Shown here one piece after another: positions 26,328-38,605 of a stretch of 64,000 bases of DNA. Position 1 is the first letter of the stretch. Every line of letters begins with the position of its first letter. A program made the position numbers and the translations under genes. The stretch lies in NCBI RefSeq assembly GCF_035594125.1, contig NW_026973726.1:1-64000 (forward strand). Reading direction: 5' to 3'. The notes below the pieces were generated by a model. The model did no database searches. It saw only the letters and a list, made by a program, of their open reading frames with translations, and had not been told where the DNA came from. The stretch is from Scylla paramamosain. Its lineage: Eukaryota; Arthropoda; Malacostraca; Decapoda; Portunidae.

Positions 26328-26806
26328 CATGCAAAGCCTCCCATATGAGGAAATTAAAGACCTTACCAGAAATCTCTCTTTTAAGTGTTTTTCAGTTTGT
26401 TAGGCATCAAAATGATAAATAATAAGGAACTCTCTCTATGTGGGAATCCAGAACAAAATTACTGAAAACGTGTCTTCTCAGTGTTTTACGTAGAAAAACG
26501 CTAAAACTGATGCAAACCAACCAATATCAAGAAGCAGAAAAACATTACCAAAAATGTATATTTTGAGTATTTTTGAGCTTGTTACCTACAAAAAAAAACG
26601 CAAAAAATTGATACAAAGCACTCTATATTTGGAAACAAAGGGACATTGCGAGAAAAGTGTATAATGAATGTTTTATAGTTTAAAAAAAACAAAAGGCAAA
26701 AAACGCAAAAACTCGTGTATATGGAGAAGTTTCCTACATACCAAAATGCTGAAACTCATGAATAACACTCTTAATTGAGAAACAGAACAACCTTACTAAG
26801 TGCATG
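26328..26806 (-). repeat. Inverted HOR patch 1 (subunits I to E)
   Basis: Forward text breaks just inside subunit D (GAAAAGACAT), runs backwards through I, H, G, F and E, then resumes forward in subunit C (AAAAACACTAAAAGGCAAG). Four other patches share these joins in whole or part. Confidence 0.88.
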
Positions 26807-27510
26807 TCAAAAACACTAAAAGGCAAGTTCTTCGTAAAAGTTGGTTTTATTCCCATGTAATGTGATTGCCCTGCTTTTTACTGCTTTATTGCCTAACACG
26901 CTCAAAAACACTCAAAGACTCTTTTCTGGTATTGTCATAAAGTTCTCATGAAGCTAGTTTCGCATGGAATTTGGAGTTCTGGTAACTAAGAATGTAAAAA
27001 AACACTCAAAATACGAGTACACGCATTTAGTAATGCTGCTCTGTTTCTTGATTAAGAAAGTTATTCATGAGTTTCAGAATTTTGGTATCTTGGAAACTTT
27101 TCCGTACAGTCGAGTTTTTGCGTTTTTGCCTTGTGATTCTGGTGAAACTATAAAATACTCATTATACACGTTTCTCGTTATGTTCTTTTTTTTTCCCCTA
27201 ATATACAGTGCTTTGCATCCATTTTTGCGTTTTTTTTTTTGTAAAAAGCTCAAAAACACACAAAATATACTTTTCTGGTAATATTATTCTATTTTTTCAT
27301 ATTGGATGGTTTGCATCTGTTTTAGCGTTTTTCTACATAAATCTTTTAAAACACACGTTTTCAGTAATTTTGTTTTGGATTTGCAAAAAAACACTCAAAA
27401 TACACGCATTTGGTAATGTTCTGTTTCTCAATTAAGATTGTTATTCATGAGTTTCAGCATTTGTGTATCGAAGAAACTTCTTTATATACACGAGTTTTTG
27501 CGTTTTTTGC

Positions 27511-27534
27511 CTTGTGGTTCTTGTTAACCACAAG
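27511..27534. repeat. Hairpin in subunit E (9-bp stem)
   Basis: CTTGTGGTT, a 6-nt loop, then AACCACAAG. It is the same derived allele as at 8950-8973, here slightly decayed. Confidence 0.82.
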
Positions 27535-30527
27535 TTCTTTTGCCGGAAAATAATAAGACGGAAAATAATAAGATACACGTTTCTCGTAATGTCCTTTTCT
27601 TTCCCAATAGGGAGTGCTTTGCATCTATTTTCCCGTTTTTTTAGGTAAGCTCAAAAAACACTCAAAATATACCTTTTTGGTAATGTTATTCTATTTCTTC
27701 ATGTTGGTTGGTTTCTATCCGTTTTCGCGTTTTTCTACGTAAAACACCGAAAAGACACGTTTTTAGTTATTTTCTTTTCGATTCCCAAAGAATATTGCCA
27801 GAATTTTGGCATCTTAGTACCTATGAAGATGAATAACAAAAAAAATTATTTTATATATTTTTTTTCTCTATAAAGAGTGTTATTTGTGGGTTTTAGCTTT
27901 TTTGGTACTTAAGGAACTTAAAAACACTCATAATACACGTTTCTCGTAATGTCTTTTCGTTTCCCAAACATAAGGTTCTTTGAATGTATTTATGCGTTTT
28001 TATAAATAACATGATGAAAAACACTCAAAATACATGTTTTTGGTAATGTTTGTCCATAAAAGGTGTTTTGCATGAGTTTTAGCGTTTTGGTATGTAAGGA
28101 GTTAAAAAAAAAACACTTAAAGGCAAGTTCTTCGTAAAAGTTTTTTTTTATTCCCATGTAATGTGATTGTTCTGCTTTTTAGTGCTTTGTTGCACATCAC
28201 GCTCAAAAACACTCAAAAGACACTTTTCTGATAATATCATTTTTTTTCCCACATAAAGCTAGTTTCGCATGTAATTTGGGATTTTCGTAACTAAGAATGT
28301 GAAAAACACTCAAAATTCATTCACACATTTGGTAAGGTAGTCCTGTTTCTCAATTAAAAGTGTTATTCATGCATTTCAGCATTTTGGTATGTAAGAAACT
28401 TCTCTATATACACGAGTTTTTGCGTTTTTTGCCTTGTGGTTCCTGTGAAACTATAAAACACTCATTATACACGTTTCTCGTAATGTTCTTTTCTTTCCCA
28501 ATATAGAGTGCTTTCCATCCATTTTAGCATTTTTTGTAGGTAACAAGCTGAAAAACACTCAAAATATATCTATTAGGTAATATTCTATTTCTTATTATTG
28601 GTTTGCATCCATTTTAGCGTTTTTCTTCGTAAATCACTGAAAACACACGTTTTCAGTAATATTGTTGAATTTGCTGAAAAACACTCAAAAGACAGATTTC
28701 TGGTAAAGTCGTGTAATTTCTCCATATAGGTGGCTTTGCATGCACTTCTGGGTTTGGTACATAATTCCGGAAAAAAGCTAAATTTTTTTTTATAATGTTT
28801 TTTTTACATAATTTCGCTGAATTTTGCCTGAATTTTGGCATCTTCATACCTATGTAGATGAATAACAAAAAAAAAATCATTTTTTTTAGTTGTTTATTTT
28901 TTCTCTATTTGTGGGTTTCAGTTTTTTGGTACTTAAGGAACTTAAAAACAATCATAATACACGATTTTCGTAATGTCCTTTCGTTTCACAGACATAAGGT
29001 TCTTTGCATGTATTTAAGCGTTTTTATAGGTAACATGATCAAAAACACTCAAAATACATGTTTTTGGTAATGTTATTCTGCTTCTCCATAAATGGTGTTT
29101 TGCATGCGTTTTAGCGTTTTGGTATGTAAGGAGTTAAAAACACTTAAAGGCAGCTTCTTCGTAGAAGTTGGTTTTATTCCTATATAATATGATTATTCTG
29201 CTTTTTAGTGCTTTGTTGCATATCACGCTCAAAAACACTCAAAAGATAATGTCATTTTTTTCCCACATAAAGCTAGTTTTGCATGTAATTTGGGATTTTC
29301 GTAACTAAGAATGTGAAAAACAATCAAAATACACACATTTGGTAAGGTAGTTCTGTTTCTCAATTAAAATTGTTATTCATGAGTTTTAGCATTTTGGTAT
29401 GTAAGAAACTTCTCTATATACATGAGTTTTTGCGTGTTTTGTCTTGTGGTTCTTGTGAAACTATAAAACAGTCATTATACACGTTTCTCTAAATGTCCTT
29501 TTGCTTCCCAATATAGAGTGCTTTCCATCCATTTGCGCGTTTTTTGTAGGTAAAAAGCTCAAAAACACTTTTTGGTAATGTTATTCTATTTCTTCATATT
29601 TGTTGGATTGCATCCGTTTTAGCGTTTTTGTACGTAAAACACTGAAAAGAAACGTTTTCAGTAATTTTGTTTTGGATTCACATATTGACTAACTTCCATA
29701 TTATTTATCGTTTTGGTGCCTAACATGCTGAAAAACACTGAAAAGACAGCTTTCTGGTAAAGTCGTTTAAATTTCTTATATTGGTGGCATGCACTTTAGA
29801 GTTTGGTACATAAAAATCCGAAAAAGAGCTATAATTATCTTTTTTGATAATGTTCTTTTTTTCCACAAAAATTCCCTGAATTTTGGCAGAATTTTGGCGT
29901 CTAGGTACTTATGAAAATCAATATAAGAAAAAAAGCTCTTCTTATTTATTTATTTTTATTTTCTCTATACAGAGTGTTATTTCTGGGTTTTAACGTTTTG
30001 GTACTTAAGGAACTTAAAAACGGTTCTAATATACGTTTCTCGTAATGTCCTTTTGTTTCCCAAACATAGGGTTCTTTGCATGTATTTAAGCGTTTTATGT
30101 AGGTAACATGATCAAAAACACTTAAAACACATGTTTTTAGTAATGTTATTCTGCATCTCCATAAAGGATTTTTTCCATGCGTTTTAGCGTTTTGGTTTGT
30201 AAGGAGGTCTAAAACACTTCAAGGCAAGTTCTTGGTAAAAAGTTGGTTTTATTCTCATGTAATGTGATTGCCCTGTTTTTTTTTTTTTGTGATTTATTGT
30301 CTAACACGCTCAAAAACACTCAAAAGACACTTCTGGTAATGTCATTTTTTTTCCAACATAGTTTCGCGTGCTATTTGGGGTTTTGCTAACTATGAATGTG
30401 AAAAACACTCAAAATACACGCATTTGGTAAGATTGTTCTGTTTCTCAATTAATATTGTTATTCAAGAGTTTCAGCATTTTGGTATCTAAGAAACTTCTTT
30501 ACGTACACTAGTTTTTGCGTTTTTTGA

Positions 30528-30551
30528 CTTGTGGTTCTGATGAACCACAAG
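30528..30551. repeat. Perfect hairpin in subunit E (10-bp stem)
   Basis: CTTGTGGTTC, TGAT loop, then GAACCACAAG. This is the third copy of the allele seen at 8950-8973. Confidence 0.83.
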
Positions 30552-32344
30552 TTCTTTTGCTCAAAAATAATAAGACACTCATTATACACATTTCTCGTAA
30601 TGTCTTTTTGTTTCCCAATAGGGAGTGCTTTGCATCCATTTTCGCGTTTTTTGTAGGTAACAAGCTCAAAAACACTCAAAATATACCTTTTTGGTAATGT
30701 TTTTTCTATTTCTTGATATTGGTTGGTTTGCACCCATTTTAACATTTTTCTACGTAAAACACTGGGAAGACACGTTTTCAATGATTTTGTTTTGGATTCC
30801 CATATAAAGTGAGATCCTTATTATTTATCATTTTTGTGCCTAACATGCTGAAAAACACTCAAAAGACAGATTTCTGGTAAGGTCGTTTAATTTCCTTATA
30901 TAAAAGGCTTTGCATGCAGTTTAGGGTTTGGTACATAACAGTACGAAAAAAAAAAAGCTAAAATCAACTTTTTTGATAATATTCTCTTATCATATAATTG
31001 TCTTGAATTTTCCCAGAATTTTGGCATTTCGGTACCTATGAAGATGAATAACAAAAAAAAAAAAAAAATTCTATTTTTTTATTTTTATATTTATTTTTTT
31101 TTTTTTTTTCTCTAAAAAAGAGTGATTTTTAGGTTTTTTGGTACTTAACAAACTTAAAAACACTCATAATATACGTTTCTCGTAATGTTCTTTTGTTTCC
31201 CAAACATAAATTTCTTTTCATGTATATAAGCGTTTTTATAGATAACATGATCAAAAACACTCAAAATACATGTTTTTGGTAATTTCATTCTGCTTCTCCA
31301 TAAAATTTGTTTTGCATGCGTTTTAGCAGTTTAGTATATAAGGAGCTCAAAAACTTCTTGATAAAAATTGGTTTTATTCAAATGTAATGTGATTGCCCTG
31401 CTTTTTACTGCTTTACTGGCTTTCATGCTCAAAAACACTTAAAAGACATTTTATTCTGGTAATGTCATTTTTTTCTCACATAAAGCTGGTTTCGCATGCA
31501 ATTTGGGGTTTTGGTAACTAAGAATGTAAAAAGCTCTCAAAATACACGCATTTAGTAAGGTTGTTCTGTTTCTCAATTAGGAATGTTATTCATGAGTTTA
31601 AGCATTTTGGTATCTAGGAAACTTCTCCATATCCACAAGATTTTGCGTTTTTTGCCTTTTGGTTCTTTTGAACTATAAAACACACATTATACACTTTTCT
31701 TGCAATGTCCTTTTATTTCCTAATATAGAGTGCTTTGCATCAATTTTCGCGTTTTTTGTAGGTAACAAGCTCAAAAACACTCAAAATATACATTTTTGGT
31801 AATGTTTTTCTATTTTTTTTTATATTAATTGGTTTGCATCCGTTTTAGCGTTTTTCTACGTAAAACACTGAGAAGACACGTTTTAAGTAGTTTTGTTTTG
31901 GATTCCCATATAAAGTGAGTTATTTATTTATCGTTTTGGTGCCTGAAATTCTGAAAAAAAGACAGATTTCTTGTAAGGTCGTTTAATTTCCTCATATAGA
32001 AGGCTTTGCATGCACTTTAGGGTTTGGTACATAACAGTTCGAAAAAAAAGCTGAAATTAACTTTTTTGATAATATTCTTTTATCATATAAATGCCATGAA
32101 ATTTCCCAGAATTTTGGCATGTCGGTACCTATGAATATCAATTACAAAAAAAAAAAAAAAAATCCTATTCATTTTATTTTTTTATTTATTTTTTTTCTAA
32201 ATAAAGAGTTTTATTTGTGGGTTTTAGCTTTTTGGTACTTAAGGAACTTAAAAAACACTCATAATACATGTTTCTCGTAATGTCCTTTTGGTTCCCAAAC
32301 ATAATGTTCTTTGCATGTACTTTAGCGTTTTTTAGATAACATGA

Positions 32345-32486
32345 TCAAAAACACTCAAAATACATGTTTTTGGTAAAGTTGTCAAAAACACTCAAAATAC
32401 ATGTTTTTGGCAATGTTCTTTTTCCATAAAGTTTTTGGTAATGTTGTCAAAAACACTCAAAATAAATGTTGTTTCTTCATAAAGTT
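32345..32486 (+). repeat. Local partial triplication of subunit B
   Basis: The subunit B opening (TCAAAAACACTCAAAATACA) occurs at about 32345, 32382 and 32447, with spacings of about 37 and 65 bp, before the subunit finishes normally. It is a private expansion of one unit, probably slippage or short template switching. Confidence 0.85.
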
Positions 32487-33627
32487 TGTTTGCCATGCGT
32501 TTTAGTGGTTTGGTATGTAAGGAGCTCAAAAACATTTAAAGGCAAGTTCTTGGTAAAAATTGGTTTTATTCCAATGAAAAGTGATTGCCCTGCTTTTTAG
32601 TGCTTTATTGCCTATCACGCTCAAAAACACTCAAAAGACATTTTTCTGGAAATGTCATGTTTTCCCACTTAAATCTTAAATGTGAAATTTGGGTTTTTGG
32701 TAACTAAGAATATGAAAAACACTCAAAATACACGAATTTGGTAAGGTTGTTCTGTTTCTCAATTAAGTGTGTTATTCATGAGTTTCAGCATTTTGGTATC
32801 TAGGAAACTTCTCCATTTACACAAGTTTTTTGCGTTTTTTGCCTTGTTGTTTTTTTGAACTATAATACACTCATTATACACTTTTCTCGCAATGTCCCTT
32901 TGTATCCCAATATAGAATGCTTAGCGTTTTTTTTTTTGTAGGTAACAAGCTCAAAAACACTCAAAATATACCTTTTTAGTAATGTTTTTTCTATTTCTTG
33001 ATATTGGTTGGTTTGCACCCATTTCAGCGTTTTTCTACGTAAAACACTGGGAAAACACGTTTTCAATGATTTTCTTTTGGGTTCCCATATAAAGTGAGTT
33101 CCTTATTATTTATCATTTTCGTGCCTAACATGCTGAAAAACACTCAAAAGACAGATTTCTGGTAAAGTCGTTTAATTTCCTTATATAAAAGGCTTTGCAT
33201 GCAGTTTAGGGTTTGCTACATAACAGTCCGAAAAAAATGCTAAAATCAACTTTTTTGATAATATTCTCTTATCATATAATTGTCCTGAATTTTACCAGAA
33301 TTTTGGCATTTCGGTACCTATGAAGATGAATAACAAAAAAAAAAATTCCTATTTTTTTATTTTTATATTTATTTTTATTTTATTCTAAATAAAGAGTGGG
33401 TTTTAGGTTTTTGGTATTTAACAAACATAAAAACACTCATAATATACGTTTCTCGTAATGTCCTTTTGTTTCCCAAACATAAGGTTCTTTTCATGTATTT
33501 AAGCGTTTTTATAGATAACATGATCAAAAACACTCAAAATACGTTTTTTTGTAATTTTATTCAGTTTCTCCATAAAGTTTCTTTTGCATGCGTTTTAGCG
33601 GTTTAGTATATAAGGAGCTCAAAAACA

Positions 33628-33653
33628 CTTAAAGGCAAGTTCTTGCCTTTAAG
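33628..33653. repeat. Perfect hairpin in subunit C (12-bp stem)
   Basis: CTTAAAGGCAAG, TT loop, then CTTGCCTTTAAG. Other units read AAGTTCTTGGTAAAA here, so the right arm has replaced normal text. Confidence 0.88.
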
Positions 33654-34026
33654 AATAATTGGTTTTATTCAAATGTAATGTGATTGAACCTGCTTTTTAG
33701 TGCTTTATTGGCTATCATGCTCAAAAACACTCAAAAGACATTTTTCTGGTAATGTCATTTTTTTTCTCACATAAAGCTGGTTTCGCATGCAATTTGGGGT
33801 TTTGGTAACTAAGAATGTAAAAAGCTCTCAAAATACACGCATTTAGTAAGGTTGCTCTGTTTTTCAATTTGGAATGTTATTCATGAGTTTAAGCATTTTG
33901 GTATCTAGGAAACTTCTCCATATCCACAAGTTTTTGCGTTTTTTGCCTTTTTTCTTCTTTTGAACTATAAAACACTCACTATACACTATTCTTGTAATGT
34001 CCTTTTATTTCCTAAACTTTTATTTC

Positions 34027-34055
34027 CGAAAATTGATGCTTTGCATCAATTTTCG
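34027..34055. repeat. Perfect hairpin in subunit F (13-bp stem)
   Basis: CGAAAATTGATGC, TTT loop, then GCATCAATTTTCG. The right arm is normal subunit F. The left arm replaces the usual AATATAGAGTGCTT and copies the right arm in reverse complement. Confidence 0.9.
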
Positions 34056-35828
34056 CGTTTTTCGTAGGTAACAAGCTCAAAAACACTGAAATTTTACATT
34101 TTTGGTAATGTTTTTCTATTTTTTTTTATATTGGTTGGTTTGCATCGGTTTTAGCGTTTTTCTGCGTAAAACACTGAGAAGACACGTTTTCAGTAGTTTT
34201 GTTTTGGATTCCCATGTAAAGTGAGTTACTTATTTATTTATCGTTTTGGTGCCTAAAATTCTGAAAAACACTCAAAAGACAGATTTCTTTTAAGGTCGTT
34301 TAATTTCCTCATACAGGAGGCTTTGCATGCACTTTAGGGTTTGGTACATAACAGTTCGAAAAAAAAAAAGCTGAAATTAACTTTTTTTTATAATATTCTT
34401 TTATCACATAATTGCCCTGAATTTTCCCAGAATTTTGGCATGTCGGTACCTATGAATATGAATTACAAAAAAAAAAAAAAAAATCCTATTTATTTAATTT
34501 TTTTAATTTTTTTTATTTTCTAAATAAAGAGTATTATTTGTTAGTTTTAGCTTTTTGGTACTTAAGGAACTTAAAAAAACACTCATAATACACGTTTCTC
34601 GTAATGTCCTTTTGGATCCCAAACATAATGTTCTTTCCATGTACTTTAGCGTTTTTATAGATAACATGAATATACACTTTTTTTGGTAATGTTATTGTCT
34701 TTTTCCATAAAGTTTGTTTTGCATGCGTTTTAGCGGTTTGGTATATAAACACTTAAACGCAAATTCTTCGTAAATGTTGGTTTTATTCCCATGTAATGTG
34801 ATCGTTGTGCTTTTTAGTGCTTTGTTGCATATCACGCTGAAAAACACTCAAAAGACACTTTTCTGGTAATGTCATTTTTTTTCCCAAATGATGGTAGTTT
34901 CGCATGTAATTTGGCATTTTCGTAACTAAGAATGTGAAAAACACTCAAAATACACAATTTGGTAAGGTAGTTCTGTTTATCTATGAAAAGTGTTATTCAT
35001 GCATTTATTCATTTTGATATTTAAGAAATTTCTCTATATACACGAGTTTTTGCGTTTATTGCCTTGTGATTCTTTTAAAACTATAAAACACTCATTATAC
35101 ACCTTTCTCCTAATGTCCTTTTGTTTCCTAATATAGAGTGCTTTACATCCTTTTTTGCATTTTTTGTAGGTAACAAGCTCAAAAACATTCAAAATATATC
35201 TTTTTGGTAATGTTATTCTATTTTTTCATATAGGATGGTTTGTATCCGCTTTAGCGTTTTTCTACGTAAAACACTGAAAAGACAGGTTTTCAGTAATTTT
35301 CTTTTCGATTCACATATTGACTGACTTCCATATTATTTATCGTTTTGGTGCCTAACATGCTGAAAAAGACTGAAAAGACAGGTTTCTGGTAAAGTCCTTT
35401 AACTTCCTTATATAGGTGGCTTTGCATGCACTTTAGGGTTTGGTACATAACAATCCGAAAAAAAAGCTATAATTAACTTCTATAATAATATTCTTTTTTC
35501 CACATAAATTCCGTGAATTTTGGCAGAATTTTAGCATCTCGGTACCTATGAAGATGAATAAGCAAAAAAAAAAAAAATTTTTTATTCATTTATTTTTCTA
35601 AAGAGTGTTATTTGTGGGTTTTAGCTTTTTGGTACTGAAGGAACCTGGTAATGTTATTCTGTTTCACCATAAAATGTATTTTGCATGCGTTTTAGCGTTT
35701 TGGTATGTAACGAGCTCAAAAACACTTAAAAGTAAGTTCTTGGTAAAATTTTGTTTTATTCCCATGTAATGTGATTGCCCTGGCCTTTAGGGCTTTATTG
35801 CGTAACACGCTCACAAACACTGAAAAGA

Positions 35829-36317
35829 CATGCAAAGCCTCCCATATGAGGAAATTAAAGACCTTACAAGAAATATATCTTTTGAGTGTTTTTCAGCATA
35901 TTAAGGCAAGAAAACGATAAATAATAAAGATCTCACTCTATGTGGGAATCCAAAAGAAAATTACTGAAAACGTGTCTTCTCAGTGTTTTACGTAGAAAAA
36001 CGCTAAAAATGATACAAGCCAACCAATATCAAGAAGCAGAAAAACATTACCAAAAATGCATATTTTGAGTGTTTTTCTGCTTGATTCCTACAAAAAAAAA
36101 AAAAAAAACGCGAAAATTGATACAAAGCACTCTATATTGTGAAAGAAAGGGATATTGCGAGAAAAGTGTATAATGAATGTTTTATAGTTTAAAAAAAAAC
36201 ACACAAGGCAAAAAACGCAAAAACTCGTGTATATGGAGAAGTTTCCTATATTCTTAAATGCTGAAACTCATGAATAACACTCTTAATTGAGAAACAGAAC
36301 AACCTTACTAAATGCGT
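35829..36317 (-). repeat. Inverted HOR patch 2 (subunits I to E)
   Basis: Same structure and joins as the patch at 26328: left join GAAAAGACAT|GCAAAGCC, right join near GCGTGTC|AAAAACAC, then forward subunit C. The preceding HOR carries the ACTGAAGG variant of K, as at 25975 and 43647. Confidence 0.88.
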
Positions 36318-38322
36318 GTCAAAAACACTAAAAGACAAGTTCTTCGTAAATGTTGGTTTTATTCCCATTTAATGTGATTGCCCTGCTTTTCAGTGCTTTA
36401 TTGCCTAACACGCTCAAAAAGCTCATGTTTTCCCACATAAAAGTAGTTTCGCATGCTATTTAGGGTTTTGCGAAGAATGTGAAAGAAAACTCATAATACA
36501 TGCATTTGGTAATGTTGTTCTGTTTCTCAATTAAGATTGTTATTCATGAGTTTCAGCATTTTGGTATCTAAGAAACTTCTTTATATACACGAGTTTTTGC
36601 GTTTTTTGCCTTGTGGTTCTTGTGAACGAAAAGTTCTTTTCCCCGAAAATAATAAGACACTCATTATACATGTTTCTCGTAATGTCCCTTTCTTTCCCAA
36701 TAGGGACTGCTTTGCAACCTTTTTCGCGTTTTTTGTTGGTAAAAGGCTCAAAAACACTCAAAATATACCTCTTTGGTTATGTTATTGTATTTCTTCATAT
36801 TTGTTGGTTTTCATCTCTTTTAGCGTTTTTCTACGTAAAACCCCGAAATGACACGTTTTCAGGAATTTTTTTTTTTTGATTCCCAAAGAGTTTTGTCAGA
36901 ATTTTGGCATCTTAGTACCTATGAAGATGAATAACAAAAATAAAAAAATATATATACTTGATTTTCTTTTTCTGGGTTTTAGCTTTTTTGGTACTAAAGG
37001 AACTTAAAAACACTCATAATACACGTTTCTCGTAATGTCCTTTCGTTTCCCAAAAATAGGGTTCTTTGCATGTATTTAAGCGTTTTTATTGGTAACATGA
37101 TCAAAAACACTGAAAATACATGTTTTTGGTAATGTTCTTCTGTTTCACCATGAAGTGTATTTTGCATGCGTTTTAGTGTTTTGGTATATAAGGAGCTCAA
37201 AAACACTTAAAGGCAAGTTCTTGTTAAAAATTGATTTTATTCCATTGTAATGTGTTTGCCCTGCTTTTTAGTGTTTTATTGCCTAACACGCTCAAAAACA
37301 CTCAAAAGACATTTTTCTGGTAATATCACTTTTTTCCCACATAAAGCTGGTTTCGCATACAATTTGGGGTTTTGGTAACTAAGAATGTGAAAAGCACTCA
37401 AAATTAACGCATTTAGTAAGATTGTTCTGTTTCTCAATTAAGAGTGATGTTCCAGAGTTTCAGCATTTTAGAATGTAAGAAACATCTCTATATACACGAG
37501 TTTTTTTGCGTTTCTTGCCTTGTTGTTCTTGTGAAACTATAAAACACTTATTGTACATGTTTAGCGTAATGTCCTTTTCTTTCCCAATATAGAGTGATTT
37601 CCATCCATTTTCGCGTTTTTTGTAGGTAACAATTTCAAAAACACTCAATATATACCTTTTTGGTAATGTTATTTTATTTCTTCATATTGGTTGGTTTGCA
37701 TCCGTTTTAGCGTTTTCCTACGTAAAACACCGAAAAGAAACGTTTTTAGTCATTTTGTTTTGTATTCCCATATAGATTGACTTCTATGTTATTTATCGTG
37801 TTGGTTCTTACGATGCTGAAAAACACTTATAAGACCGTTTTTTGGCAAAGACGTTTAATTTCCCCTTATAAGTGGCTTTGCATGCACTTTAGGGGTTTTG
37901 TACATAACAGTCCGAAAAAAAACAACTAAATTTAACTTTTTTGATAATGTTCTTAGTTCACATAATTTCCTGAATTTTGCCCGAATTTTGGCATATCAGT
38001 ACCTGTGAAGATGAAAAAGAAAAAAAAAATATCGTATCTTTTTTTATTTATTTATTTTTTCTCAATAAAGAGTGTTATTTTTGGCTTTTAGCTTTTTGGT
38101 AATTAATGAACTTAAAAACACTCGTAATACACGTTTCTCGCAATGTCCTTTCATTTCCCCAAAATAGTGTTCTTTGCATGTATTTAAGCGTTTTTATTGG
38201 TAACATGATCAAAAACACTCAAAATACATGTTTTTGGTAATATTATGCTGTTTCACCTTAAAATTTGTTTTGCATGCGTTTTAGCTGTTTAGTATATAAG
38301 GGGTTAAAAAACACTTAAAGGC
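36318..38322 (+). repeat. Satellite HOR array, forward
   Basis: About two HOR units with K anchors near 36970 and 38070. Just after the patch, a deletion joins C (CACGCTCAAAAA) to D (CCCACATAAAAG) at about 36423. The 38070 unit has the GGTAATTAATGAAC variant also seen near 6265, 39748 and 46506. No gene. Confidence 0.9.
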
Positions 38323-38605
38323 AAACCAATATCAAGAAGCAGAAAAACATTACCAAAAATGTATATTTTTGTATATTTTTGTATATTTTTAAGCATTTAA
38401 TATAATGTACAAAAAAAAAAACGCGAAAATCAATACAAAGCACTCTATATTATGAAACAAAGGGACGTTGCGAGAAAAGTGTATAATGAATGTTTTATAG
38501 TTCAAAAAAAACCAGAAGGCAAAAAACGCAAAAACTCGTGTATATGCTGAAACTCATGAATAACACTCTTAATTGAGAAACAGAGCAACCTTACTAAATG
38601 CGTGT
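38323..38605 (-). repeat. Inverted HOR patch 3 (truncated, G to E)
   Basis: A short version: the left join is inside subunit C (AAAGGCAA|ACCAATATCAAG) and inverted text starts in G. The right join matches the other patches. A perfect three-copy 10-mer (GTATATTTTT) fills 38361-38390. Confidence 0.86.

Larger units (their letters stand above)
26807..35828 (+). repeat. Satellite HOR array, forward
   Basis: HOR units with K anchors near 27880, 28908, 29971, 31127, 32212, 33397, 34532 and 35606, spaced about 1.03-1.19 kb. Near 27378 subunit H is fused directly to E. A 15-bp tandem duplication (GGAAAATAATAAGAC) lies at 27545-27574. No gene. Confidence 0.92.
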
